Source of the DNA: Physella acuta
Lineage: Eukaryota; Mollusca; Gastropoda; Physidae
Direction: 5' to 3'
Length of the DNA: 64,000 bases
Assembly: GCF_028476545.1 (NCBI RefSeq)
Contig: NW_026731650.1
Span: 186,001-250,000 of the forward strand
Shown: piece after piece, positions 50,340-61,423 of the stretch
Layout: each line of letters starts with the position of its first letter
Position numbering within the stretch: the stretch's first letter is position 1
The notes under the pieces: model-generated
What the model saw: only the letters and a program-made list of their open reading frames with translations
The model's database searches: none
What the model was told of the DNA's origin: nothing
Position numbers and translations under genes: made by a program

Positions 50340-50430
50340 AGTTCCCACCACGCATGCGCACTCATCCCAACTCCATCTTGTTTCTCGTCATTTCCGCCTA
50401 GACGACCAGACCGGAAACCACGTGTTGTAT
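50340..50430. promoter_or_regulatory. Promoter-like motif cluster
   Basis: GCATGCGC (50352-50359, NRF1-like), CCATCTTG (50373-50380, YY1-like), CCGGAA (50411-50416, ETS-like) and CACGTG (50419-50424) lie within 75 bp. Such a set is typical of CpG-type metazoan promoters. No linked intact exon is recognised on either strand; the zinc-finger fragment lies 75 bases away on the minus strand. Confidence 0.3.
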
Positions 50431-50635
50431 CTTCTGTGTTTGTTCAGCCCTGGTTCGTTAAACTTCAATGTACCCTCCTAGCCCTCCCCTCCCTCCCGTC
50501 CCTATCACGTGATATCGCGTTAATTCCGGACCGTGTTTCAGATCCCGTCGTGTCGGTACGGACGTCGGTCACGTGGACGGTGCCAGAAAATTCTTTGGTT
50601 TTTGTTTGCCGCACCCACACTTGGCCAGACGCGGG
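50431..50635. other. Unique stretch
   Basis: Two E-boxes (near 50508 and 50570) lie here. An ATG-less frame (GTG/TTG start) continues into the next repeat and is not accepted as a gene. Confidence 0.35.
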
Positions 50636-51462
50636 CCAGCACCATGTTACCCCCCTCCCTTCCTCCCCACCCAACCAGCGCCATGTTACCCCCTCCCTCC
50701 CTCCCCACCCAACCAGCGCCATGTTACCCCCTCCCTCCCTCCCCACCCAACCAGCGCCATGTTACCCCCTCCCTCCCTCCCCACCCAACCAGCGCCATGT
50801 TACCCCCCCTCCCTTCCTCCCCACCCAACCAGCGCCATGTTACCCCCTCCCTTCCTCCCCACCCAACCAGCACCATGTTACCCCCTCCCTTCCTCCCCAC
50901 CCAACCAGCGCCATGTTACCCCCTCCCTCCCTCCCCACCCAACCAGCGCCATGTTACCCCCTCCCTTCCTCCCCACCCAACCAGCGCCATGTTACCCCCT
51001 CCCTCCCCCACCCAACCAGCGCCATGTTACCCCCTCCCTCCCCCACCCACACTTGGCCAGACGGGGGCCAGCACCATGTTACCCCCTCCCTTCCCACCCA
51101 ACCAGCGCCATGTTACCCCCTCCCTCCCTCCCCACCCAACCAGCGCCATGTTACCCCCCTCCCCCACCCACACTTGGCCAGACGGGGGCCAGCACCATGT
51201 TACCCCCTCCCTCCCCCACCCAACCAGCGCCATGTTACCCCCTCCCTCCCCCACCCACACTTGGCCAGGCGGGGGCCAGCACCATGTTACCCCCTCCCTT
51301 CCCACCCAACCAGCGCCATGTTACCCCCTCCCTCCCCCACCCAACCAGCACCATGTTACCCCCTCCCTCCCCACCCAACCAGCACCATGTTACCCCCTCC
51401 CTCCCCCACCCACACTTGGCCAGACGGGGGCCAGCATCATGTTACCCCCCTCGCCCACCCAT
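50636..51462. repeat. 38-bp minisatellite with nested variant
   Basis: The unit is ACCAGCGCCATGTTACCCCC then TCCCTCCCTCCCCACCCA. From about 51045 some units carry an extra CACACTTGGCCAGACGGGGG, and blocks of these repeat. That phrase also stands at the array's left edge (50619), so the edge was later copied inside. Pro/Leu/Ser frames are artefacts. Confidence 0.93.
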
Positions 51463-51551
51463 GTTAGCTTTATCCACTTCCGGCTATATAATTAGTCTAA
51501 TCCCGATACCGTACGGTACCATAACTAGCATTATCCGCTTCCGGCTCTATA

Positions 51552-51812
51552 CAGAGTTTCTTCCAGGCATCTCTTACCGCCCCCCCCCCCGAACGAAATG
51601 AAATTTATATAATTTATGTAGAAAATATATACTATTAACAGTGTCCGCCCCCCCCCCCCCCCGAACGAAATGAAATTTATATAATTTATATAGAAAATAT
51701 ATACTTTTAACAGTGTCCGCCCCCCGAAGAAAGTCTACCGCCCCCCCCCCCCGAAAAGTTCAAGTTCCCCCCCCCCCCCCCCCCCGGAGAAAAAAGTTTG
51801 GAAGAAACACTG
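51552..51812. mobile_element. Poly-C hAT MITE with internal duplication
   Basis: The ends CAGAGTTTCTTCC and GGAAGAAACACTG are flanked by GCTCTATA on both sides (51544-51551 and 51813-51820). A block of about 95 bp, with CCGAACGAAATGAAATTTAT and ending CAGTGTCCG, occurs twice inside. C runs of 11 to 19 bases punctuate it. It is a longer sister of the element at 15862. Confidence 0.92.
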
Positions 51813-52074
51813 GCTCTATACTTGGCTTAATCCCCTTCCGGTACCATAGCTAGCTTTTTCCACTTCCGGATACACGACAGAGACCATTGTCAGTTGGCAG
51901 GGTGGGTGGGGCGACGGTTTTTTGTTTTAAATAAATTAACATAATGAGGTGTAGAATGACCAGATCGACACATACACATATACATACACATATACATACA
52001 TATGTTTCATACTACTGGGCCATACGAAGAAAGATATTGTCCACTCACAAATAGCGGCTGACACTGTATGACAC
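51813..52074. other. Unique stretch
   Basis: CACTTCCGG-like phrases near 51830-51870 echo 51476-51485 and 51536-51545, so this flank is a small old duplication. A CATATACATACA tract lies at 51970-52000. Confidence 0.4.
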
Positions 52075-52612
52075 GATCCTAAGGGGTGACATGATCCTAG
52101 TAGTGACACGACCCTAGGGGTGACACGATCGTAGTGGTGACACGATCCTAGGGGTGACACCGTGTGACACGACCCTGGGGTGGCACGATCGTAGGGGTGA
52201 CACGATTCTAGGGGTGACACGATTCTAGGGGTGACACGATCCTAGTGGTGACACGATCCTAGGGGTGACACGATTCTAGTGGTGACACGATTCTAGGGGT
52301 GACACGATTCTAGGGGTGACACGATTCTAGGGGTGACACGATCCTAGGGGTGACATGATCCTAGGGGTGACACGATCCTAGGGGTGACACCGTGTGACAC
52401 GATCCTAGGGGTGACACGATTCTAGGGGTGACACGATTCTAGGGGTGACACGATTCTAGGGGTGACACCGTGTGACACGATCCTAGGGGTGACACGATCC
52501 TAAGGGTGACACCGTGTGACACGATCCTAGGGGTGACACGATTCTAGGGGTGACACGATTCTAGGGGTGACACGATTCTAGGGGTGACACGATTCTAGGG
52601 GTGACACTGTGT
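52075..52612. repeat. 17-bp minisatellite, about 31 copies
   Basis: The unit is ACACGATCCTAGGGGTG with a TTCTAGG variant. ACCGTGTG insertions recur at about 52165, 52390, 52465 and 52510. A G run closes the array. Confidence 0.93.
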
Positions 52613-52639
52613 GGGGGGGGGGGGGGACGGACGGGAAAG

Positions 52640-52685
52640 AGCGTGACTGTTAAACCAAAAGTCCCGAGTTCGAAACCCCCCCCCC
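52640..52685 (+). mobile_element. SINE head fragment
   Basis: GACTGTTAAACCAAAAGTCC then CGAGTTCGAAACCC matches the tRNA-like head at 61054 (GTTGCTAAACCGAAAAGTCT). Only the head is left, bounded by G and C runs. Confidence 0.5.
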
Positions 52686-53669
52686 TGATTTGAGTTAAAT
52701 ACATCGTTAATCACAGTTTGTCATCATCATGCGAAGGGGAGGGGTGTGACACACTACTACCGCGTATGACTCGTTTGGTAGGTCTACATGACGATCTCGC
52801 TGAGTTCTCGATCTAAACGAGATTTAAACACGCCCACGTGAATCAATAACCACATTTTGTCACCATTACGTCATTTGCAATTCCAGTAAAAATCACCAGA
52901 TCAAACTAGAATTTTTTTTTAAATCTCGCATTATCTCGTACAAAAAGCTTTGACGAGATCTTGACGTGATTCGCTTTGTTTACCGCTGGTCTCCGCCGTG
53001 TAAAAAAGTTCCTCAAATAAACGCACGTGACAAATGATCCATAAAGTCACGTGGGGGGTCGACATGCATGATTTATCACCCTCGTGAGCAGAGCTGAGGG
53101 GAGGACTAAATACAGATAAGACTTGCCCGGGGGGTCGTGACTGGTGGGGCGGGGGAGGGAGGGGGGCGTGGGGTCACTGAAGGTGATTTAGATTTTTTAG
53201 CCACTGAAAAACACGGCAACTCCTTAGAGTGAAGGCAGCCAAATAAACGATATAAAAGGTGAATGATGGCTGCAGCTATAAAGTGGTGCTATCATACAGC
53301 TGTTATTTTTAGCGGTGGCATCTCTGGATGGGGGGGGGGGGTAACAATTTTTTTTTTCTCCATGGTCACCACCCCCTCTAGTCATATCCCCACCTTCATT
53401 CTAGTCGACACCCTTAAGTCAGTCCCCCCCCCTATCTCCGTTCTCGTCTGCTAGATTATTTGCAGACGTTGATGAGTTTCCAGGCGCCGTGTATCAGTAC
53501 TCATTTAATTTTTGTTCGTCCCTGTCTTGATCCAAATCTCCGTGGTCGTGTTTGTTTACCTTGGTGACACACCTCCCGGTAGTTACTGCGTCATACAAAT
53601 ATGGGGGGGGGGGGTGACATGGCAGTGTGGTGGTACTGTGGACACTGGCATTATGAAACGACAGCAGTA
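52686..53669. other. Unique stretch
   Basis: G runs near 53140-53165, 53330-53341 and 53604-53613, and CACGTG near 53023 and 53047. No gene is recognised. Confidence 0.4.
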
Positions 53670-53935
53670 AATCTTAATGGTGTGTGGCTAAATGATGTGT
53701 GGCTAAATGTTGGGTGGCTAAATGATGGGTGGCTAAATGTTGTGTGGCTAAATGTTGTGTGGCTAAATGTTGTGTGGCTAAATGATGTGTGGCTAAATGT
53801 TGGGTGGCTAAATGATGGGTGGCTAAATGATGTGTCGCTAAATGTTGTGTGGCTAAATGTTGTGTGGCTAAATGTTGTGTGGCTAAATGATGTGTGGCTA
53901 AATGATGTGTCGCTAAATGTTGGGTAGCTAGAGTT
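53670..53935. repeat. 15-bp minisatellite, about 17 copies
   Basis: The unit is TGGCTAAATGTTGTG with GATG and GGG variants in a recurring order. Confidence 0.93.
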
Positions 53936-53970
53936 CTGGTGATGATGTCGTAAGGACGTTCCAAGTTTAT

Positions 53971-54110
53971 TGACGTCACTGCATGACGTCAAGAGTGCCA
54001 TTGACGTCATTTTGTTTAACTGACTGTAAAACTTCTTAGAACCGTCAATGGTGACGTCAATATTGACATCAACAGATGACGTCAATCGGTGCTGTTAGAC
54101 GATGACGTCA
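53971..54110. promoter_or_regulatory. Cluster of six perfect CRE palindromes
   Basis: TGACGTCA occurs at 53971, 53984, 54002, 54052, 54077 and 54103, with a seventh at 54369. This is the full consensus for CREB/ATF bZIP factors. The intervening sequences differ, so the sites are not simply copies of one unit. An ATG frame begins at 54102 within the last site and runs to 54335, but it has no known motif. A cAMP- or stress-responsive element is inference. Confidence 0.45.
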
Positions 54111-55624
54111 GAAAGCGCCGTTACGCAGTTCGCGTCATTAGCGGGTATTCATCGGGACATCGTTAGCAAACATGGGCTTTGGGTGTCTTGCGCAACATGG
54201 GCTTGGGGCGCTGTTAACAATATAGGCTTGGGGCCTGTTTTTCGTCACGGCATCAAGACGACATGGGGAAATAGGGGAGATTATTTCAAAAGATTTGACA
54301 AGTGGGAGAGAGTTAAGTTTTCTTCGGATGTGTAGCTAAACATTCCCTCCCAGCAGCCATTGAAATTCTGACGTCATTTGTTAAGTTACACAAAAACCCT
54401 TCCAGGGTATGAGCCCAGCCAATCAGAATGAAGATTGTGGTATTCCCATCTATCAATCTAGGCCAGACCAGGCGTTTGCTGGATGTTGTCATACAGCAAC
54501 TTGCTGGGGCGATTAGCTGTCTGGCATACATCATGTGGTCTGACATCGGTGTTGGTCTGTCGTCTGTCTATACATCGGTCACCTTGAACTTGCTACACTA
54601 GTTTATTCGGGATAGTTAAATTTTAAAAATAAAACAGCAAATATGTACCACCTCCCTCCCTCAACACACACACACACACAAACACACACACAATAAACAC
54701 ACACCAAACACATACACTAACACAGACACGGTGAGTTGAATTATACTCACACTCCTAGCTGTGTGAACATAGATCTGAAGGTAATGTTAGGTCGATGAAC
54801 GATGTGGAGTTTGGAAATTCAGCTTTCCAAAACTCGTATCCTCTTATCTGAGCTAAATTCTTGAAGAGCTGCTGTCTACACTATGACAACATACTTTAGT
54901 AGTTGCACCATTTCCATGGTTCGTGGTCTCACTACCATTTTTTTTTTAAATTCTTTGAATTCTATAAGGCAGAGTCTACCAGCCTCTGCAATTTTTCAGC
55001 TCTAACGAAAACTCAGCCATTTTGAGTTATCAGCAAAACAGTCTGTCGAAAAAACCATATTCCGCAAATATTAAATGATACGTTGTTTTTTTTTTCATTC
55101 TTCCCTTTATGCTATCTCTTTTCTATAATAAAATTTAAAAAAAAAACATTCATAGTTTAAAATTTGAAAAACAACTTTATTATTTGTTTCACCCCCCCCC
55201 CCCACCCCCCCTTCCCCTCCCTTTTTCCCTCTTCCCAAACTATGACATTTCTCTTGTTTCTGTCTCCGATATTTCTCTAGTACTCCCCCTAAGGTCGTTC
55301 TGTTCCTTTCTAAAATTTAATCCAACACAAGCGAGCTGTGAGGACACATCCACCAATCAAAACGTATCAAAAAAGTTCTCTAAAAAAAGTTGTGCACGAA
55401 AATTCCCTCCAGAATTCTAGAACAAACTGAGCGTGTCAGCTCCCCGGGTAGACGGCCTTTGGTTTATAAATAAACACTGCCACTGCTGCGCATGTCACTG
55501 AGAACGGATCAAATCACTTCCGATGGTCTGATAGGTCCGCGATGAAAGGGAAAAAAAAACATTATGTGTAGAGAGATACCTGTGGAGACATACGAGTTTT
55601 TTTTATAATGACAGGCGAGTTGGT
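54111..55624. other. Unique stretch
   Basis: AACATGGGCTT phrases recur three times at 54170-54235. A CA tract lies at 54665-54720 and a C-run block at 55190-55215. No gene is accepted. Confidence 0.4.
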
Positions 55625-56468
55625 TAAACCCAGTGATTACCTGTTGGTTACCTGTTGGTTACCTGGTGGTTACCGGGTGGTTACCGAGTGGTTACCGGGT
55701 GGTTACCGGGGTGGTTTCCGGGGTGGTTACCGGGGTGGTTACCGGGGTGGTTACCGGGGTGGTTACTGAGTGGTAACCGGGTGGTTACCGGGGTGGTTAC
55801 CGGGGTGATTACTGAGTGGTAACTGGGTGGTTACCGGGGTGGTTACCGGGGTGGTTACTGAGTGGTAACTGGGTGGTTACCGGGTGGTTACCGGGGTGGT
55901 TACCGGGGTGGTTACTGGGGTGGTTACCGGGGTGGTTACCGGGGTGGTTACCGGGGTGGTTACTGAGTGGTTACCGGGTGGTTACCGGGGTGGTTACTGA
56001 GTGGCAACCGGGTGGTTACCGGGGTGGTTACCGGGGTGGTTACCGGGGTGGTTACCGGGGTGGTTACCGGGATGGTTACCGGGGTGGTTACCGGGGTGGT
56101 TACTGAGAAGTTACTGGGTGGTTACCGGGGTGGTTACCGGGGTGGTTACCGGGGTGGTTACTGAGTGGTTACCGGGTGGTTACCGGGGTGGTTACTGAGT
56201 GGCAACCGGGGTGGTTACCGGGGTGGTTACCGGGGTGGTTACCGGGGTGGTTACCGGGGTGGTTACCGGGGTGGTTACCGGGATGGTTACCGGGGTGGTT
56301 ACCGGGGTGGTTACTGAGAAGTTACTGGGTGGTTACCGGGGTGGTTACCGGGGTGGTTACCGGGGTGGTTACTGAGTGGTTACCGGGTGGTTACCGGGGT
56401 GGTTACTGAGTGGCAACCGGGTGGTTACCGGGGTGGTTACCGGGGTGGTTACTGAGAAGTTACTGGGT
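55625..56468. repeat. 13-bp GGTTACCGGGGTG minisatellite
   Basis: Units are GGTTACCGGGGTG with ACTGAGTGG and ACTGAGAAG variants; blocks of 150 to 210 bp recur (for example 56000-56200 and 56210-56440). Each unit contains the palindrome GGTTACC or its extension GGTAACC. Confidence 0.94.
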
Positions 56469-56660
56469 TACCTGGTAGATTTTAATGTCGATCAGAAGCA
56501 GATGGGGGGAAATGTATTGTATGTGGGATTTAAAGATCTGAAATAGCGCGATGTGGGGTGGGGTTAATGCGTGATCATGGGATAGAGCTAATGTATGACC
56601 GTGGGGTGGGGCTAGTACATGACCGTGGGGTGAGGATTGTACGTGACCTTTGGGGTGGGG

Positions 56661-57010
56661 GCTAATACATGGCCGTGTGTGTGGAAGGGGAGGGGGCTAA
56701 TACATGGCCGTGTGTGTGGAAGGGGAGGGGGCTAATACATGGCCGTGTGTGTGGAAGGGGAGGGGGCTAATACATGGCCGTGTGTGTGGAAGGGGAGGGG
56801 GCTAATACATGGCCGTGTGTGTGGAAGGGGAGGGGGCTAATACATGGCCGTGTGTGTGGAAGGGGAGGGGGCTAATACATGGCCGTGTGTGTGGAAGGGG
56901 AGGGGGCTAATACATGGCCGTTTGTGTGGAAGGGGAGGGGGCTAATACATGGCCGTGTGTGTGGAAGGGGAGGGGGCTAATACATGGCCGTGTGTGTGGA
57001 GGGGGGGGGG
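56661..57010. repeat. 35-bp minisatellite, 10 copies
   Basis: The unit is CTAATACATGGCCGTGTGTG then TGGAAGGGGAGGGGG. Copies are nearly identical; one has GTTTGTG. Confidence 0.94.
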
Positions 57011-57816
57011 CTATATATGACAGTGGAAGAACGCTTTCGGGTTTGCACTAAAAAACTTTCTAAGGATAAAATTTTAAAATGTACTGAAAACAAAAATATC
57101 CGTTAATTATTCAGCACTATTACAATACTTCCTCAATACTCTGTATACGAGAAAGTGAAAAATAAAACAAATTTGCTGTCGATAACAAAATTGTTGGTCG
57201 CTCATGAAAATATCCTACACAAAGGAAGATCAAATGTTGTACATCAAATATTCTCTAGAGTATTTTTTTCTATATCCGATATCTGAGACGCACTGTCTAC
57301 GTCAATATCCCCCCCCCCACCACCACCCCAACCCTCCTCCTGCCAATAGCGTCCATTATGTCGTAAATTTTTGTTCAATGCAATTTGCCGTATAAAAAAA
57401 CTGTATTAATTTGTGTAAACATGAACTGGTCACTGTTTTGATATCTTCTAACCTTGACCTCTGACAAAAATATTGACAGATATGAACACAGTGACGTCAT
57501 GAACACAAATCACTAACGTCGGGACCACAACACACAGCAACAGCGTGTAGTAGATGTACACAGCTGTTCATTGTTTCCTTCACCCTTCTGTTGTAGGGAG
57601 GAGTGGAGGGATGGACTTTTTGATCAGTGGATATTTTCATCCATCTGGAGTTAGTAATGGTTACTGTAACATTAGGCCTGTATGGAGTTACTGTAACATT
57701 AGGCCTCTCGTGGAGTTACTGTAAGACGAGACATTTCATGATGATACCAAGTAAAACACTCCACCCTCTCAAAAAATAGACACATCTGATCAGGTATGTG
57801 CATTTCCTCTTTAGTT
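57011..57816. other. Unique stretch
   Basis: GTTACTGTAACATTAGGCCT recurs two to three times at 57658-57725. A C run lies at 57310-57318. No gene is recognised. Confidence 0.4.
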
Positions 57817-58064
57817 GGATATCTTAAACGTTCGATAATAGCACAATGATAGAATCGTATGTTTTAAAAAGTTTTGTTAGGTTACTCATAGTTAACTAAA
57901 ATACTTACATAACTTGTTAATGTTAATGCTTACCCTAACCCCAACCCTAGTCATACCATACATCTAACCCTTATTTATAACCATAAAACTATTCGATATT
58001 ACAATACTACTAACAACCTGACACACCAATTTTTGGAAAAGTCTATTATTGGATAACGGTATCC
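57817..58064. mobile_element. Dispersed MITE, copy B
   Basis: It matches 6602-6832 over its length (GTTAGGTTACT, CCCTAACCCCAACCCT, ACAATACTACTAACAAC). The ends GGATATC..TTCGATAATAG and CTATTATTGGATAAC..TATCC are imperfect inverted repeats. Differences from copy A are spread evenly, so both copies are old. Confidence 0.65.
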
Positions 58065-59209
58065 TCGATCGTGCAATAGCTAGCCTTCACTATTTGGGGG
58101 CAGCACAAAATAAATCCCTACAAAAAACCAGATGTCACCTTTTGTCCAGGTAATGATAATTTCGATCAGCCAAGGTATTTTAATCTATCAAACCGAGGAT
58201 GCAATCATTGCTCTTTTGTTTACCAAGTGAGTGAATGGGCCAAACATTAAACACCTATCATCACGTAGTACACAAACAGTTTTTCTACTATAATCTGAGA
58301 ACTTTGGTCTGACTAGATCTAACAAGATAGAGCAAAATCTACCATTTTGTTCTGTATATTGACCTCGCATTGCCCGAATTTCCTCTCGTTTTGTTCAGTC
58401 CTCGCTCAACTGGGACATCCAAGAGAAACTTGAGAACCTCTTGTCACAAAGTCGTGGGTGGTCAACATGGCAGCGCCGGTCCAGAGTTTTGTTGTCGTCA
58501 GTTCGGATCCCGTTTTTTTTCCTTCAGTTTGACAGTCTGTGCAGGTCTAGTTGTATTGTAGTTTACCGTGGGGTAGTTGTATCGTACTCCTGTGTAGTGG
58601 ATGACGTATCGTACTCCTACTGTGTAGTAGAGGACAGGGGAGGGGTGGGTTGCACCAGCTGGTGACGTCACTGGAGCTGGATACGCCAATTAACAAGGTG
58701 TATGGCCAGAGTTCAAATCCAACGTCTGTTTGATGTCTAGGCCAGCATCCAACATTTTACCGCGGTATTATCTTCCGTACCTTTGTTGTTGGGGACTATG
58801 ACGTCACGATTGCAACGCTAAGTAGTGACGTCACTGATACAACGTTAACACACCTTTCATCCAATCTTTGTGTGAGATAAAAAAGATAAACTTCCGCCGT
58901 AAAATGTACAGCTGCTGACTAGGTTGTTTAACGATTGGATTCTTGTGATGTTTGGGTTTAGGTATGGGTTTATTTTTAGGATTTTTTGTTCAGGCGTGTG
59001 TTTAGGTTTGTGTTTAGGTTTGGGTTTATTTTTAGGATTTTGTATTCAGGTTTGCGTTCAGGTTTTATTATTTAGTGTTTCGTTTTGTGCTAAAGATTGA
59101 GCTCAGGTTGTGGATGGATGCCGTCAGAATGATTGTGATGGAAGTTCCTGTAGCGTCAGTTTGATGGTTGTTGGTGTTAGTACAGCAGAAGCTAATGTGA
59201 GAGTAATAG
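58065..59209. other. Unique stretch
   Basis: A short frame starting AACATGGCAGCG (ATG at 58468) has a good start context but stops after 21 codons. GGTTTGGGTTTATTTTTAGG repeats loosely at 58948-59070. No gene is accepted. Confidence 0.4.
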
Positions 59210-59815
59210 TTTAGGTGGCTGCTATGGTGGTTGATGTTGTGGTGGTTGATGTTGTGGTGGTTGATGTGGTGGTGGTTGATGTGGTGGTGGTTGATGTGGT
59301 GGTGGTTGACGCTGTGGTGGTTGATGCTGTGGCGGTTGATGGTGTGGCGGTTGATGGTGTGGCGGTTGATGGTGTGGCGGTTGATGGTGTGGCGGTTGAT
59401 GGTGTGGCGGTTGATGGTGTGGCGGTTGATGGTGTGGCGGTTGATGGTGTGGCGGTTGATGGTGTGGCGGTTGATGGTGTGGCGGTTGATGGTGTGGCGG
59501 TTGATGGTGTGGTGGTTGATGCTGTGGCGGTTGATGCTGTGGCGGTTGATGGTGTGGCGGTTGATGGTGTGGCGGTTGATGGTGTGGCGGTTGATGGTGT
59601 GGCGGTTGATGGTGTGGTGGTTGATGGTGTGGCGGTTGATGCTGTGGCGGTTGATGGTGTGGCGGTTGATGGTGTGGCGGTTGATGGTGTGGCGGTTGAT
59701 GGTGTGGCGGTTGATGGTGTGGCGGTTGATGGTGTGGCGGTTGATGGTGTGGCGGTTGATGGTGTGGTGGTTGATGCTGTGGTGGTTGATGCTGTGGTGG
59801 TTGATGCTTTGATGA
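59210..59815. repeat. 15-bp minisatellite, about 40 copies
   Basis: The unit is GGTTGATGGTGTGGC. Edge copies carry GTGGTGG and GATGCTG variants, and a GATGCTG block recurs inside at 59516 and 59636. Five-residue repeats in several open frames are artefacts of the 15-bp period. Confidence 0.94.
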
Positions 59816-61043
59816 ATACAGGCATCATCCAGTGAAAATCTGTCTTTTACTGGTGTTTCTGTTTTATGGACAAGGTTCAGTGACCTTGACTAATTACCAA
59901 GTGATCATGTGACCTTCACAAGCCACCAAATAACCTTAACTAATGACCACTTGACTTTGTTTTGAATAACCCCGAGACACTGGCTTGTGACTGTAGTTTT
60001 TGACCGTCCTTAGTTCTGGCATGTGTCGTCCCCCCCCCCCCTCCTTCCCACTCACCCACCCACATCACCTTCTGGCTGCCTGTACCTCTCTTCCGACCAA
60101 GATTTATCTCCCATCTCCGTGGCTCTCGCTACTTACTTCCCCTCTCAGTAAATATTTGCCCACCGTTTTTTTACGCTCGGCGATCAAAACAAAGATGGCG
60201 GAATAAACAAGGGAGAAAACCGGAGCAGAATAAACTATCTGGTTTATATTACATGGTTTATAATGCAATTGTTTTTTTTTAATGAAAAAACTAAACTTTT
60301 TTTTAAAGGAGTCATGTTCTGTTGGGCATATTCGATCATTGTTTTAAAATAACCAGGCACTCGAGTATTACTATAAAAACGTATCAAAAGCAATAAACTA
60401 GATTCGAAGTTTCAACCATTCGTCTTTTGTTACTCGACCCCGTTTGCCATTTAATGAAAAAAGTATTAGAATCTTCATGCAGTAAAATAAAAGCGAAAGT
60501 TTATTTCTGCTGCCAGAGAAAAACGTGAGCTATCAAAGATCTGAGTGCCGCCGATATTTCATGGCGGAAATATTTTTAGCGAAAAGATAACTATAACGTA
60601 CAATCGAAACTTGACGTGTGTTTTGGTGTGGAACATTGTGACAAAAATTTACGCAGCCTACATTGTTAATGATGGAGGAAAAAAAATCTATAATTAACGT
60701 ATGGAAATTTCCGATTATTAATAATTTCCTAACATGATAATCAAGACAGCAGTAATTTATATTAGCAAAAAAAACTAAAACGAAATAAATTTCTCATTTG
60801 TATTTTCTTCCACCTCTCAACACCCCACCCATCAAGCCTCCACTTCTTCATGCCCCCCCACCCCATCACCTTACCCCATCAATCCCTACCCCTTCCACCC
60901 CCTCCACCCCTCCCACCCCAGCATACAATAACGACAGAAAAATGTCAACACCAACATGATGTATTTGTCCGTCCTGTCCGGCGTATATTTAAAACAGAGC
61001 ATGACATTTTCAGCCGAACCGGAAATGAGATTTCAATCATTTT
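59816..61043. other. Unique stretch
   Basis: AAAGATGGCGG near 60191 and C-rich patches (60028-60062, 60840-60920) are present; the middle is AT-rich. No gene is recognised. Confidence 0.4.
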
Positions 61044-61423
61044 ATCATCTCATGGTTGCTAAACCGAAAAGTCTCGAGTTCGAACCCTCGGGCAGATGAG
61101 GCTCGTTAGCTGGGGACAGCCACTCTTCTAGGAGAGACAACTCCAAAATTAAACAACTGCTGCCTTGTAGTTTGTTCTTGGTTGGACAAAGGCTATGGAA
61201 GCAAATCCAAAAAGAAAAGCAGGCTAAAATCGGAGTCAATGGCCTCAATGGCGCATAACCAGTTGACACGTAACGCTTAATTGTGTTGGAGGTTGGTCGA
61301 GTCGGCAAAAAGCTCAAGGTTGATAAATTCGAACAAAGTCTCGAGTTCAAACCAACTGGCAGATAAATCACGATCCCCTTCAACACTAATAATTAAGAAC
61401 GAAGAAGAAGAAGAAGATCATCT
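61044..61423 (+). mobile_element. Composite dimeric SINE with 7-bp TSD
   Basis: ATCATCT flanks the element (61044-61050 and 61417-61423). It starts with a tRNA-like head (GCTAAACCG.., B box CGAGTTCGAACCC), has a body with GGCGCATAACCAGTTGACAC, then a second tRNA-like unit (A box TGGTCGAGTCGG, B box GAGTTCAAACC) and a (GAA)n tail. The stretch after each B box is related (GGGCAGATGAGGCTCG and GGCAGATAAATCACGA), so the two ends are two monomers of one tRNA-like unit. The single target duplication around the whole shows it inserted as one piece. Confidence 0.85.

Noticed and set aside
50436-51601. Three overlapping Pro-rich frames of about 320 to 343 codons
   Set aside because: All pass through the 38-bp array in three frames simultaneously; none has a convincing ATG context or domain.
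54102-54335. 77-codon ATG frame starting in the last CRE site
   Set aside because: It contains a thrice-repeated GGGCTTGGGG phrase and no domain; a chance frame is more likely.
58468-58536. ATG in a strong context (AACATGGCAGCG) that looks like a gene start
   Set aside because: The frame stops after 21 codons and I see no good donor site inside it.
59211-59835. About 205-codon frames on both strands with five-residue repeats (Thr/Ala/Ser-rich or Val-rich)
   Set aside because: They are frames of the 15-bp minisatellite; no signal peptide or unique domain is attached.
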